Below, one piece after another: positions 37,301-44,993 of a stretch of DNA of 64,000 nt. The translations under genes were made by a program, and so were the position numbers. The DNA is taken from assembly GCA_964036295.1 (NCBI GenBank), contig OZ038468.1:2511501-2575500 (forward strand), given 5' to 3'. Every line of letters starts with the position of its first letter. Within the stretch, counting starts at the first letter, position 1. The notes under the pieces are model-generated. The model ran no database searches, was not told where the DNA came from, and was given only the letters and a program-made list of their open reading frames with translations. The DNA comes from Plumapathes pennacea (Eukaryota; Cnidaria; Anthozoa; Antipatharia; Myriopathidae).

Positions 37301-39947
37301 ATACAAATTCTCCCAACCATAAAATAAGGAAATGTATGAGTAATGAAAAGAGAATTCATTTTTTAATCAGCTGTCATTTGAGCAAGGTATCAAATGCCAA
37401 ATTCTCAATACTTTATGATATATCTCTGGTGGGAGACTGAAGTTGATCACTCTTGCGAGTGAAAGGGTTAAACTGAAAACGTGACATGAAAGTTAATTAA
37501 AGCAACTTTGTTAGATCCTGTCTTAACGTGAACTTGAACGTACCGACGATGATTACAGTTACACAAAATTATTTCAGTCAACCTGAAATGCTAAAATGTT
37601 GATCAAATGTCCATGCATTTTGATTTTATGAATTTTCAAACGACTGAATGACTTTGATTGCGTATAATCCTGCGTATGGAAAAACGTCAAAGGTCAAAGG
37701 TCAAGAACCTTCTTAGCAGTGCTACATCCGCTTACTAATTTAGAATCTCAATAACCAATAAAATATGTACACGGCTCCACTGCACACGACGTCTCCATTT
37801 CGGTTTGTTTATACAAAACACTTCTACCTAGTCAGGTAACTGGTTGTTAGTGCCTTGCGTTTCCCTTCGGAAATGGACAGTAAAGCTTATTAATAACTGC
37901 GTGTGGAAGTTTTATACCTCAAACATGCCTTTGTTTAAACACCTTGACCTCGCTGTAACTGATCTACGTGTTGCAAAAGACCACCAAGACCGACTGCATT
38001 TAGTCACCGTTGTAATAACATTATTAGACCCTAATTCGCACTGCATTATCAACACTAAACACACCAAACGACGAAGCCAGCAACAACGTTTCTCTTCGCC
38101 TGATTGTTCACTGAAAAGCAATTATAAAGTTGCTGTTTCTGCCAGTATATAGAGTTATATTTCAACGGAAATGAAAGTGATGACGGATGCATAATACCTC
38201 AAGCATGCTTACGTCTAAATAATACCTTGACCTATAACTAATCTAACTTTCAAAGTAACTAACTCGCACGTCTTAATCTAACTTTCCGGAAAAAAAATTC
38301 ACAAACAAAAAAAGAAAACAAAGAGACGATTCCGGCACGTGGACAAGTGTTTTCTACTAATAGTCTTCAGTTCTTCGTAATAGGTTCAAGACGCGTCTAA
38401 ACACACAAAACAATGATTTCCTGACTTCAGTGGCAATTCTACTGTTAAAATTTAGTGTTTGGCAATTCACCTCAGATCACACACAAACATGCACTTATAT
38501 CATATTCTAACGAACACGGATTGGGTATTTAATGAAAGCCAAGGACAGCTTATCGTTGAAAAATCAAACGGTGCATTAGATTATGCCATATCCCCTGCCG
38601 AGCGAAACCGGAACTCGAGACGTGTGCTAAAGCAACTGAATCACAGATTTCGCAAAATAAACTAAACTCTACTTCTACTTAATGCATGTTCCAGTGCCAA
38701 AAGGCATCTTTCCAAACAAGTCTTTATCTTTGGAAAGACATTGGTATCTTTGCTGGTGACTGTCTCCATGAATACTAAACAGATGGCGTCACACATAGAT
38801 AAAGGTCTACAAAAATTTAAAAATGTTTAAAGTTTAGGAATTGAGCAAATGACAATAGAAATTCATACTAAATCGATTGATTATCAGGCCAGTACCTGTT
38901 ATTTTCAAACCATTTTAATGGGTTAAATACTTAAAATTGTTCACATGCAGAGAATAGTCCTGAAGTGATCCTAAGATAAATGTAAAGAGGGTCCCTAAAC
39001 TGCACTTAGTCACGGTTCGTTTACACATAAACGTATTGTTTAATTTTAAAAACGTACACTTCAAGAAGCCAAAAAAAAAAAAAAAAAAAGTATGAATAAA
39101 AGAATGATGGAAAAAGAAGCCTGCTGTGAACATCCGTTTATATGTTGACCTGTTTTTAGAAATACTTATGGATGCTGATTGCACAAATTCTAAATGACTG
39201 CTTAAAAAAGATATACGACTTATTCAGAATAGGTTTGGTTAAAGTTCTAAAGTTTGTCCATCAGGTAATTGATTAAGCTCAAAGAATTTTTCGATTCTTG
39301 CGAGTTCTAACTTGTATGAGTAAAAAAATGCCACAAACCACATATTGCTCAAACTACTCGAATGACAAAAGGAGAACTGAATTGATTTGTATCGACAGCA
39401 GAAAACGGAACTGAAAAGGAACAAGAAAGTGAAAGGAAAAAAACAATACGGAGAGAGTAGAAAAAAGAAAAAAATATACGAAGTCCGGAAAGTATTACCA
39501 CAAAATCTTGATAAAACTGAAAACGTACTTGCCAGTGTTACAAGATCGGCTCTGAGTTCTAGAACTTTGACAAGGTGTTCCACCACAACTGGAATACTTG
39601 GAGATAGAAAGCGTTCTCCTTTGCGTGGAATATCCACACCCGCGAAAAGGGCTCCACGAACCCCAGCTAGACTGACAATCAACACGGCAACATTTATGAC
39701 ACCATTTACAAACCGATTTTGGTAAAACACAACTGCCACCGCACGATGCCGGCACATCGACTTTATGTTGACTACAAGTAATACCCCATCCGCATGACTT
39801 CGAACAGGTCGACCAGGTTGTTATATACGTACAAGGCCGAGGGCTGCACGATCGCCGTCTTCTATTTAAACCTGCTCGACGTCGCCAAGAGTAGGACGGG
39901 ATTATCAAGAAAAAAGCCAGCAAAAATAAAAATATGTGAAGTCGCAT
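5475..39947 (-). CDS. Giant TSP1/EGF/sushi/26-cadherin-repeat transmembrane receptor (35-exon model)
   Basis: Probable cell-surface adhesion receptor. Exons in transcript order: 39529-39947, 35897-36260, 35116-35335, 34408-34685, 33088-33207, 32149-32302, 31147-31346, 30601-30797, 30232-30340, 29560-29709, 27967-28386, 26221-27537, 24947-25096, 23773-24192, 22259-23360, 21691-21927, 20691-21289, 18975-19679, 17834-18419, 17203-17410, 16589-16808, 15955-16080, 15346-15420, 14869-15045, 14191-14382, 13354-13504, 12931-13055, 11944-12241, 11168-11400, 9197-10712, 8473-8774, 6950-7099, 6192-6357, 5900-5985, 5475-5669. Every junction is GT-AG and phase-compatible; the joined frame is 11,967 nt and ends TAG. 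Exon 1 here is cassette A, the nearest of several candidate first exons. The order TSP1-EGF-sushi-cadherin-EGF-TM matches no standard cadherin class I can name. Calcium-dependent adhesion is inferred from cadherin motifs (DxNExP linkers, DPDN, LDYE). Single exon edges could shift by a few bases, and alternative exons are not excluded. Confidence 0.82.
7342..7551. mobile_element. TTAACCC-family MITE
   Basis: About 210 bp, with ends TTAACCCTTTCACTCCCAA and GGGAGTGAAAGGGTTA in inverted orientation. It lies in the intron between exons 31 and 32. Confidence 0.8.
8473..8774 (-). CDS. Exon 31: transmembrane helix and first cytoplasmic segment
   Basis: The exon codes a short extracellular stem, a hydrophobic helix from IYYVIAGLVG to VIIVSVAL (about 22 residues), then the stop-transfer CRRNTVNAKKR and a cytoplasmic segment ending MNPLYGADETE, with an NPLY motif. 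Type I topology follows from the N-terminal signal peptide. If the donor at 8472 is not used, the frame reads on 27 codons to a stop at 8392, a possible short-tail isoform. Confidence 0.88.
9197..10712 (-). CDS. Exon 30: cadherin repeats 25C-26, EGF modules, membrane-proximal region
   Basis: A single 1,516-nt exon, phase 0 in and phase 1 out. It finishes repeat 25 (LNYEHRNS, LMDVNEPPDG) and contains a degenerate repeat 26 lacking the DPDN and LDYE motifs. Then come EGF modules beginning DPCHAGVRDC, IDECLSNPC, IDTCQSSPC, NIDDCEKIEC and an incomplete IDACEPNPC. After these lies about 180 residues without EGF character: an aliphatic segment, an acidic stretch (DETDDED), a Lys/Glu run, RTKR followed by SEEGG, and a second folded-looking half (FVVVASDDGYVYG) with four cysteines. 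RxKR is the consensus of furin-type proteases. The region resembles in position the autoproteolytic or furin-cut modules near the membrane in other large adhesion receptors, but I cannot assign a family. Confidence 0.85.
11168..17410 (-). CDS. Exons 20-29: end of cadherin repeat 19 to start of repeat 25
   Basis: Ten small exons: 17203-17410, 16589-16808, 15955-16080, 15346-15420, 14869-15045, 14191-14382, 13354-13504, 12931-13055, 11944-12241, 11168-11400. They encode more divergent cadherin repeats, with linkers VTDKNDAP, VKDVNEVP, VTDVNEAP, VIDVNDFP, ILDSNDPP and IGDVNEAP. Unlike repeats 2-19, most repeats here span two or three exons. For the exon ending at 11400 I chose the acceptor CCCCCAG over a CACAG 25 bases further on, because only the former restores VHIICTDNGSP after LDYETMQDILIP. 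Repeat 24 begins with a longer leader than the others. Confidence 0.83.
12325..12675. mobile_element. About 350-bp inverted-end element, copy 1
   Basis: Begins TTTATTACACGACTTCACAT and ends CGCGTAATAA. The second copy at 29107-29460 is colinear and nearly identical. Intronic, between exons 27 and 28. Confidence 0.8.
12714..12756. repeat. TAG trinucleotide microsatellite
   Basis: Continuous (TAG)n followed by TAATACTTT. Intronic. Confidence 0.95.
15089..15300. mobile_element. TTAACCC-family MITE
   Basis: Same inverted ends as the copy at 7342 (left TTAACCCTTCAACTCCCAA, right TTGGGAGTGAAAGGGGTAA). Intronic, between exons 23 and 24. Confidence 0.8.
16918..17120. mobile_element. TTAACCC-family MITE
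   Basis: Left end TTAACCCTTTCACTCCCAA intact; right end degraded (GAGTTTGAGAGTGGTTTGAG). Intronic, between exons 20 and 21. Confidence 0.7.
17834..21289 (-). CDS. Exons 17-19: cadherin repeats 14-19 (block 3)
   Basis: Exons 20691-21289 (599 nt), 18975-19679 (705 nt) and 17834-18419 (586 nt). Exon 17 corresponds to the 150-nt plus 420-nt exon pair of blocks 1 and 2 fused into one, with the preceding linker DVNEPPFN attached. The split of the block also moves: repeats 15-17 share one exon and 18-19 another. Diagnostic loops are CLQYGGNFC (repeat 14), TCHNQTNIPGVKTTC (16) and HICLV with RCHD (18). Repeat 19 finishes in the next exon. Confidence 0.88.
18463..18520. repeat. AAAT microsatellite
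   Basis: About 14 uninterrupted AAAT units in the intron between exons 18 and 19. Confidence 0.95.
18579..18789. mobile_element. TTAACCC-family MITE
   Basis: Ends TTAACCCTTCGACTCCCAA and GGGTGATAAAGGGTTAA. Intronic, between exons 18 and 19, next to an AAAT microsatellite (18463-18520). Confidence 0.78.
21360..21510. repeat. Purine-rich tract in intron 16
   Basis: About 150 bp almost purely A and G on the plus strand (GGAAGGAAAAAAGG type), so a long polypyrimidine stretch on the transcribed sense strand just upstream of exon 17. Confidence 0.8.
21691..25096 (-). CDS. Exons 13-16: cadherin repeats 8-13 (block 2)
   Basis: Exons 24947-25096 (150 nt), 23773-24192 (420 nt), 22259-23360 (1,102 nt) and 21691-21927 (237 nt). 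The first two have exactly the sizes and phase of the first two exons of block 1. Repeat 8 has the loop CLKQGGSSC, repeat 10 CQHVSNTPGIKTKC, repeat 12 HVCDV with KCTD. The last repeat is split by a phase-1 intron and its DVNEPPFN linker starts the next exon. Calcium-binding cadherin ectodomain; extracellular. Confidence 0.88.
26221..29709 (-). CDS. Exons 10-12: cadherin repeats 2-7 (block 1)
   Basis: Exons 29560-29709 (150 nt), 27967-28386 (420 nt) and 26221-27537 (1,317 nt), all phase 0. They encode six extracellular cadherin repeats with PEN/KEN starts, DEDxGQ or DPDN calcium motifs, LDYE/NFEE and DxNExP linkers. Repeat 2 carries an extra loop with two cysteines (CLQTGGSNC), repeat 4 another pair (SCKTNSQNGTTC), and repeat 6 a pair at HTCIL and QCTD. 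These loops recur in the same places in repeats 8/10/12 and 14/16/18, so this is the first copy of a six-repeat module. Confidence 0.88.
27660..27850. repeat. Tandemly duplicated half of a TTAACCC-family element
   Basis: A segment with GATATATCGCATGAGAAACT and GGAGTGAAAGGATTAAA is present twice in direct order, about 98 bp apart. It lies in the intron between exons 11 and 12. Confidence 0.75.
28545..29095. repeat. Degenerate pentanucleotide array (TGTGC/TGTTC)
   Basis: About 550 bp of alternating TTCTG, TGCTG and TGGTG pentamers. Because 5 and 3 are coprime, all three plus frames stay open for long stretches and read Val/Leu/Cys-rich peptides; these are not genes. Intronic, between exons 10 and 11. 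Confidence 0.92.
29107..29460. mobile_element. About 350-bp inverted-end element, copy 2
   Basis: Same element as at 12325, ending CGTGTAATAACCTC. Intronic, between exons 10 and 11, directly after the pentanucleotide array. Confidence 0.8.
30232..31346 (-). CDS. Exons 7-9: sushi domain completion and cadherin repeat 1
   Basis: Exon 31147-31346 completes the sushi/CCP module (CKHAIVTCPGG, CSLSCPQYYV, ITCQTSGQWT, SFC) and ends INDPPTQ, the start of a cadherin linker. Exon 30601-30797 gives IVLSGSGTVPENQPRG, SSVDPNSKDKHTY and FDFETSPNK. Exon 30232-30340 gives YSIVVRSTDNGKP and VTDVNEAPTAIQ. Together they form cadherin repeat 1. Phases 1, 0, 2, 0 are consistent across these joins. Sushi modules mediate protein contacts in complement and adhesion proteins; the partner here is unknown. 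Confidence 0.85.
32149..32302 (-). CDS. Exon 6: EGF-like module and start of sushi domain
   Basis: Minus-strand exon between TTTCTAG and GTAAGAAT. It codes ETSQCGTANNGCEHIC, then CSCRPGYNL and NCV, a calcium-binding-type EGF pattern, followed by KDCGKPTPRYC, which opens a sushi/CCP module continued in the next exon. It ends in phase 1, matching the exon at 31346. It lies between the TSP1 tip and the cadherin stalk. The following intron side (32319-32352 on the upstream flank) carries an AAC microsatellite. Confidence 0.85.
32319..32352. repeat. AAC microsatellite
   Basis: Eleven CAA units about 17 bp upstream of exon 6, within its polypyrimidine-tract region on the minus strand (TTG units there). 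Confidence 0.9.
32770..33015. mobile_element. MITE-like inverted repeat element
   Basis: Left part CCCGGTTAAGCTAACCTGGG is complementary to right part CCCAGGGTTAGCTTAACCTTG. About 245 bp, no coding capacity, in the intron between exons 5 and 6. Confidence 0.7.
33088..36260 (-). CDS. Constant exons 2-5: six TSP1 repeats
   Basis: Exons 35897-36260, 35116-35335, 34408-34685 and 33088-33207. They encode six thrombospondin type-1 repeats of the form WxxW, CxxxC, RxR, CGGxxCP. Exon 2 begins with one base completing a phase-2 codon, then CCPVNCVVGSWTSWGSC, with a second repeat LVSNWGSWGKC. Exon 3 holds VSSWALWSTC and the start of a fourth repeat, split by a phase-1 intron. Exon 4 completes it and adds MSSWSAYNPC. 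Exon 5 is a compact repeat, VSGWSAWGAC. WxxW and CxxTCG are established signals for C-mannosylation and O-fucosylation of TSP1 modules. Exon 2 is the only acceptor seen downstream of the first-exon cassettes, so it probably marks the start of the constant region. Confidence 0.85.
33241..33656 (-). repeat. 113-bp tandem array of decayed copies of TSP1 exon 5
   Basis: Just upstream (transcript sense) of exon 33088-33207 are about 3.6 copies of a 113-bp unit with starts at 33242, 33355, 33468 and 33581. Each is derived from the 3' two-thirds of exon 5 plus adjoining intron. Copies alternate between two subtypes (A-B-A-B), so the last expansion was of a dimer. The exon itself begins the series with a 122-bp spacing. 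In one copy a TTTAG acceptor and the residues NEKCAVG remain readable, but the donor and the WSAW motif are lost, so these are pseudo-exons. Confidence 0.85.
34188..34365. repeat. GAT/GAC-rich microsatellite
   Basis: Mostly ATG and ACG triplets, continuous from about 34299. It lies just after the donor of exon 4 (transcript sense). Confidence 0.9.
36613..36823. mobile_element. TTAACCC-family MITE
   Basis: Inverted relative to the 7342 copy: left end TTAACTCTTTCACTACCAA, right end GGGAGTGAAAGGGTTAA. In the intron before constant exon 2. Confidence 0.78.
37037..37210. mobile_element. 174-bp MITE-like foldback element
   Basis: Terminal inverted repeats read TAAGGCTGGTTCACAC at the left and GTGTGAACCAGGCTTTA at the right. 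The interior is itself palindromic, with arms AAGCAAGCGCAAACGCAAG and their complement around AACTTTTCT. It has no coding capacity. It lies in the first intron of the receptor gene. Confidence 0.75.
37275..37471. mobile_element. TTAACCC-family MITE
   Basis: Ends TTAACCCTTTCACTCCCAA and GCGAGTGAAAGGGTTAA. Second copy within the same intron as 36613-36823. Confidence 0.78.
39529..39947 (-). CDS. First-exon cassette A: signal peptide, Arg tract, two TSP1 repeats
   Basis: Starts at MRLHIFLFLLAFFLIIPSYS, a clear signal peptide. WRRRAGLNRRRRSC follows, then two TSP1 repeats (TTWSTCSKSCGWG with CGGSC; SSWGSWSPFRGCGYS with CGGTPC). The open frame reaches GGCAA then GTACGT, a good donor, leaving phase 2. 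The acceptor at 36260 supplies T, giving GN-CCPVNC and an unbroken TSP1 series. It is the cassette nearest the constant exons (3.3-kb intron). An in-frame ATG lies 18 bases upstream, but the MRLHIF start is the one shared with cassette B. TATATAAG lies 46 bp upstream of the ATG. Confidence 0.87.
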
Positions 39948-39992
39948 TTTTCGCTTGCCAAACATAATGCTTTGAATGGAGAAGCTCATCCA

Positions 39993-40000
39993 CTTATATA
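39993..40000 (-). promoter_or_regulatory. TATA box of cassette A
   Basis: TATATAAG on the minus strand, 46-53 bp upstream of the cassette A start codon. Cassette B has the same octamer at the same distance, and the sequence between (TGAGCTTCTCC) is also conserved. This supports separate core promoters rather than one distant promoter. Confidence 0.6.
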
Positions 40001-40031
40001 CGTTACGTGTTACGTTTGAGAAACAAGACAT

Positions 40032-41111
40032 TGATCACCGTATAAGCAGTATGTTTCATAACAAGCTTTGGTAGATGAATTTCTAAATTCTCTTTATGAA
40101 AAGTGACGTCGTGAGTTGTAAAGTAATACAGGATTTTGCCTCAATACTAAATTCTCTTTTAACTGATTGCAACATTACCTCATTAAGTGTTGGGAGAATA
40201 TACATTAACAGATCTAAAACATTTGTCTGGTCGTGTCTTCACTCAACACCAAATGGAATGTACTATAGTAACTCCCTGCTTCACAGAAAATATAACTAAA
40301 TGAACCTAAAACCTAAGCACCATTTTAAAACGATTACATTGCTTGCGTATATCTTCTACTGCGAAAAGGACAAATTGAAGTAACGGATACTTCAAAGGGG
40401 TGAACTCTGCCTAAGCATCACCGCCTGTCAGTAATATGTCAACTAACTAATTTGAGTTGCTTTAACTCCTTGACCTTGCAATTGATCGTAGTGATCTATG
40501 TAAAAAGACCACCACGACTAACCGCATCTGGTCACGTATTTCGTTACATTCAACGCATGTCGAAACATATAAAAAACCAAGTAAGTAACAAAGTTTTCCA
40601 TGGTCTGATATTTGATGGGGAAAACTCGCGATCAAAGGTAGCTCTTTGGATTGCCTTAAAGGATATACCGCATGTCTTTCTATGGAAATGGAAGTAAAAA
40701 TTGAGGCATTTGTGTGTAAAAGATACATAAAATATTATACCCAAAATATCCATTATCTGAACACTTTTAGCTTGTTACTGATATAAAGTAATCATAAAAA
40801 TATCGCCGGATGAAAATTATCGCGCAAGCTTTATTCCAAATTTCTGAAAAGCAATAAAAAGGAATAAAGGAAAAAAAGGTCCGGACAGTGCCAAATTTGG
40901 AATACGCAACTTTCTAAAATGGAAGTCACTTATTGACACAGAAAGAATGACTGACTGACGGACTGACGAAGTGAACTCTTAATGCAATAAGCTCGCTTTC
41001 TGCTTAGGTGGGATGACAAGCTTAAAAAGAAGAAGCATGACGACGAAGCAGAACGGTATCAAGAATATTTAGAACATACATGGAACAATATAAAGTAAAA
41101 AAATAACGTAC
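40032..41111. other. Spacer between cassettes A and B
   Basis: A/T-rich DNA without a supported gene. Short open frames on both strands overlap one another and lack domain features. Part of the 5' flank of cassette A is similar to the flank of B (decreasing similarity away from the start codon). Confidence 0.5.
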
Positions 41112-41509
41112 TTGCCAGTGTAGCAGGATCGGCTTTGAGGACTTGGGCAAGATGTTCCCCCACAACTGGGATATCTAGAAACAGACGCCGTTCTTCTTTT
41201 TGTGGAATATCCACACCCGCTACAAGAGTTCCATGAACCCCAACTATACTGACAATTTTCGCGAACATACATATAACAGGTATGGCCGTGTGAATTACTC
41301 GGGCAATCTGTACCACCGCAAGAGGGTTTCCTGTAGATTTGGTATATTATAGACCTTGTTCCCCGTCCGCAAGAACTCGAGCATTTTGTATAGTAACCAC
41401 GATAATAACAATCTACACGACTGCATCGTCTTCGCCTTCGCCTTAGCCAAGAGTTGGACGGGATTATCAGGCAAAGGAACAGCAAAAACCAAAAAATGTG
41501 AAGTCGCAT
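41112..41509 (-). CDS. First-exon cassette B
   Basis: MRLHIFWFLLFLCLIIPSNS signal peptide, then WLRRRRRRCSRVDC. The first TSP1 repeat (YTKCSSSCGRGTRS, CGGTDCP) and second (YSWGSWNSCSGCGYS, CGGTSCP) follow, ending SRSCYTGK. The donor GGCAA/GTACGT leaves phase 2, as in cassette A. It differs widely from A in the first repeat but keeps the leader, the CGYSTxRRT core and the donor. Predicted product if spliced to 36260: the same receptor with another N-terminal tip. As an independent gene it would lack any downstream exons. Confidence 0.85.
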
Positions 41510-41554
41510 CCTTTGCTTGCCAAATGTAATGTTCTTCTCGGAGAAGCTCACCGA

Positions 41555-41562
41555 CTTATATA
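41555..41562 (-). promoter_or_regulatory. TATA box of cassette B
   Basis: TATATAAG on the minus strand, 46 bp upstream of the start codon, the same spacing as in cassette A. Cassettes C and E carry CATAACA-like sequence at the equivalent position (44986-44993, 48478-48485), so the box has diverged there. Confidence 0.6.
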
Positions 41563-42729
41563 CCTTTCTTTGAAAACTAAATTATTTAATATTCAGAGAA
41601 GCTAGACATTGATCAATGTATAATCACGCGGTTTACACCAGATTTAAAGGACGATGAATTTCTGAATTCTCTTCCATGTAAAGAGGCGTATAAACATTAG
41701 CTGTAAAATGATACAATTTTTGTTCCAAAACTAAATTCTCTTTAACTGATTGTACATTTCCACAAAAATGTTAGAAGAAAATATACGAGCAGGTCTAAAA
41801 CGATTTGCCTGGTCTTGTCTTAATGTGACACCAACCGTGGTGTTTCAAGGTAACTTCCTACTTCACAGAAAATATTAATAACAGCCCAAAAAACTCAAAT
41901 TTCATAACAATTCATTCAGATATTCGTACTTTTGAACGAATAGTTGGCTTGCATATCTTTAAATGCGCCCAAATCCTAAAGCATATCACGGGAGTTCAAA
42001 ATGAACTTTGACCTGGTATCACATATTACCACGTACGCAGTATTTTATCACATTAAACAAATGTTTTGATTGTTCCTTTTCACTGGTGAAAAAGACAATT
42101 ATAACCGCAAAACTATATAGACAACTAAACAGTGTTTTTCTCCCAACTAGTAACACGCCTTCTTTCAAAACCTATGCGATAAGACATGTCTAAATACATA
42201 AGGCACTTACGTCAGGAGAAAATATTTTTTTGGTTTTGCATTTTCAATTTTACTGTTAGAATCGACAGTACTTCTTCACTGTAGACAATCCAGCACAAAT
42301 ATGGAGCATTAATATATGTCTGTATTCTATAAAACAAGAATAGGTGTATCTTATAGCTGAAGATCAAACGGTGTGGTCTTCACTTACAACATGATTGTTA
42401 TACATTATATCCGCATGCTGGGTTAATTATTCATATTCCTATTACACAGATTCCAAAGAGCACCGTTCCCCATTGGGGGTGCGCATGCAAAGGCATTGGC
42501 AAATGACCTGCGGTCAAAACAACGACGAAGAATCACATATACTATCAACATATACTATCAAGTTCGAGGTCTCATCGTAACAATGTTTCCTGATTCAAAA
42601 CGAAAGGTATGGCTCAAGGTAAGTGACGTTTGCCTGAGAAATCGCGTTGTTTCATGCGTCAGCAATTGAGGTTTTACCACAGTAACTTCCTGTATCACAG
42701 ACTGTGTAAAACTAATGGCCCTAAAAACT

Positions 42730-42763
<34 letters not shown>

Positions 42764-44524
42764 CATAAAAACAAATGTGCATGTTTGTAACGTCAAACGA
42801 CTAGATACCTTACAAATTTACTTTTGAGTAAGCACAAGCCTACATGTAAAAAATATTCATGGACGTTTAGAGTAAACGTTGACCAAACTTAAGCGTGTTT
42901 CAGCAATACTACACATTAAATTTAAGCTTTATCAGTTCTGTATTACAACATGTGCGAACGAACCTGAAAACATGTCAGAGCAATTATATCTTTTTTTGTG
43001 CAAGAACGATATATGGAAAATTTATGCCCCATGCATGCCTTTTGTCTAAATACCTTGACCCTACAACTGATCTACCTGTTACGAGATAATTATTACACAA
43101 TTTTTCTTCATCTTAAAAAATAGACAATGAAACACAACGAGAAAAATGGACGACTCTAGCACAGAACACCAAAACAATTGAACACTGCTTTCGGCTAACA
43201 TGCGTTCTTTCGCAATGCATCTTCTTCAGCATATTAGTTTCAGTTACTTAAGCTCATCAGGCGAAGCGCTCGAAATTTTTGATATTTGCAAGTTCTGACT
43301 TGTACAAAGAAACAGATATCAGAAAACCACAGCTCGCCCAAACTGAATGGTAAGAAAAGAACTCTCTTACATTTATAAATGCACTGAACTTCTGGTAGTG
43401 AATTATCTTGAGCTTAGTAGCTAAACATGAGCAGGCAAAGAGGACGATTCAGCATTTGAAACATCTTAGAAAGAAACTGATCCCCAGAATAGCTAATCCT
43501 ATTTCGGAATAGGTCCAAAAGGTTGGCCTTGAATGACAGCTGATAGAACTGTGAACTCGAAAACGCCAAAAAGCATTGACAAAACTGAGAAATTTCTGAA
43601 ATTTCAAATAGCAATCAACGGATGAGTATTCTTTAGAGTTGTATTGCAGCCATGTATAAATAGAGCGTTTTCTCATGTTCAAAACGTACTGTTTTATGAA
43701 AACAGTTTGCAAGAAAAGCAGTACTGGGTCTCATGCATTTCTCGGCTTGCCAGTATAACGTAATTTCTAGATTTCTTTTATGCAGTCGACATCTTTTTGT
43801 CAAAAATAATAAATGGAACAAAAGACAACGGAAGGGAGTAACTTTTCAACTTGGAACTTGTATCCGTTCACTTCCAAGCTCAGAATACGAATTCTTCCAA
43901 CATTTTAACAAGAAATTGCACAAGTGATATAGTGAGAATTGATATCTCAATCAGCCTTCAACAAAAAGCAAGATATCGGAGGTCAAGTTCTCCATTTGGA
44001 TGATACATATATCTGGTTAGAAATAAAAAAGAGAACATTGAAGTTGATCGCCCTTGTGAGGAGAACGTCCCGGAAAAAAACTCAAAGCAACTTGAAACCA
44101 AGTGGCGAAAGCCAACCGGTTCTAATCCGGCTTTGAATGGTTTGGAGAATGTACATTATGAACTTTGGAGTGAAAGTGTTAAGTGACAGCAGATTAAATT
44201 TTAACCCCTAAAACGGCAACATTATTGACAGCTCAGAGATAAATATTAAATGACAACAAAGAGTGGAGTAAAGTTTGCTCCACAAACTACGGCTCTTTGT
44301 CGCCAACGAATATGTCGCGTGACAGCATGTAACGTCATAAAAAAATTATCTCAGAAGTTATGCATTCCACCAGTTCTTTTATATTTTCAGGAAGACTGTT
44401 AATTTTATCTTCAAGCAAAATTCTGGGTAGATTTAAAGCTTGTATTAGGAGTTATCGCGCTCGTATCTTGGCGAGGTCTAGAAAACAATTAAGAAAGCCA
44501 AATACACATCAAATGGAAACATAC
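41563..44524. other. Spacer between cassettes B and C
   Basis: No gene supported. It contains a T-run at 42731-42763 and a low-copy duplicated segment at about 42590-42730 (core CACAGTAACTTCCTGTATCA) that recurs at 45180-45260, with part of it again at 50190-50240. 43860-44180 resembles the TTAACCC/GGGTTAA element family in decayed form. Confidence 0.5.
42731..42763. repeat. Homopolymer T run
   Basis: About 33 consecutive T in the spacer between cassettes B and C; the length is likely to be unreliable in any assembly. Confidence 0.9.
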
Positions 44525-44940
44525 TTGCCAGTGTAACAAGATCGGCTTTGAGTTCGAGAAATTGGACAAGATGTTCCTCCACAACTGGAATACTTGGAGA
44601 TAGATAGCGTTCTCCTTTGCGTGGAATATCCGCACCCGCGACAAGCGCTCCACGAACCCCAACTAGACTGACAATTAATTCTTCCACAAGATCTCGTTAT
44701 CTTCTTGGCAGGACAAGAAGCCCCACCGCATATTGCCGCTACCCTAACTCGAAGATCACACGATTGTTGGCAACCTATGCATCCGCTCCAGTCGTACGAG
44801 TAACGACAGTATGTATAACGTTTGCAAGGTATGGGCGTACATGGAGGCGGTCTTCGTCTCCGACGTCTTCGTCTCCACCAGGAGTCGGAAGTAGGTATCG
44901 AGAAAAGAGCTAGCAAAACTACAAAAACGCAAAACTGCAT
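44525..44940 (-). CDS. First-exon cassette C
   Basis: MQFCVFVVLLALFSIPTSDS signal peptide, then WWRRRRRRRRPPPC. The first TSP1 module is unusual (YDWSGCIGCQQSC, CGGASCP); the second is nearly that of cassette A (SSWGSWSACRGCGYSTQRRT, CGGTSCP). The donor GGCAA/GTATGT leaves phase 2. It forms a subfamily with cassette E, sharing leader, flanks and the sequence around the donor. The similarity to A is concentrated in the second module, which suggests gene conversion or exon shuffling between subfamilies. Confidence 0.85.
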
Positions 44941-44993
44941 CCTTTGCTTGTCAAAATGTAATGTTGTGTCTGGAGAAACCTATCGATGTTATG

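Larger units (their letters stand above)
36261..39528. other. Intron between cassette A and constant exon 2
   Basis: No coding exon is visible on either strand. It contains two inverted-repeat elements of the TTAACCC family (36613-36823, 37275-37471), a 174-bp foldback element (37037-37210), an A-run near 39070-39088 and otherwise unique A/T-rich sequence. Confidence 0.65.

Noticed and set aside
39239-39757. 172-residue minus frame overlapping cassette A
   Set aside because: Shifted frame running through the donor of cassette A into intron; no domain features.
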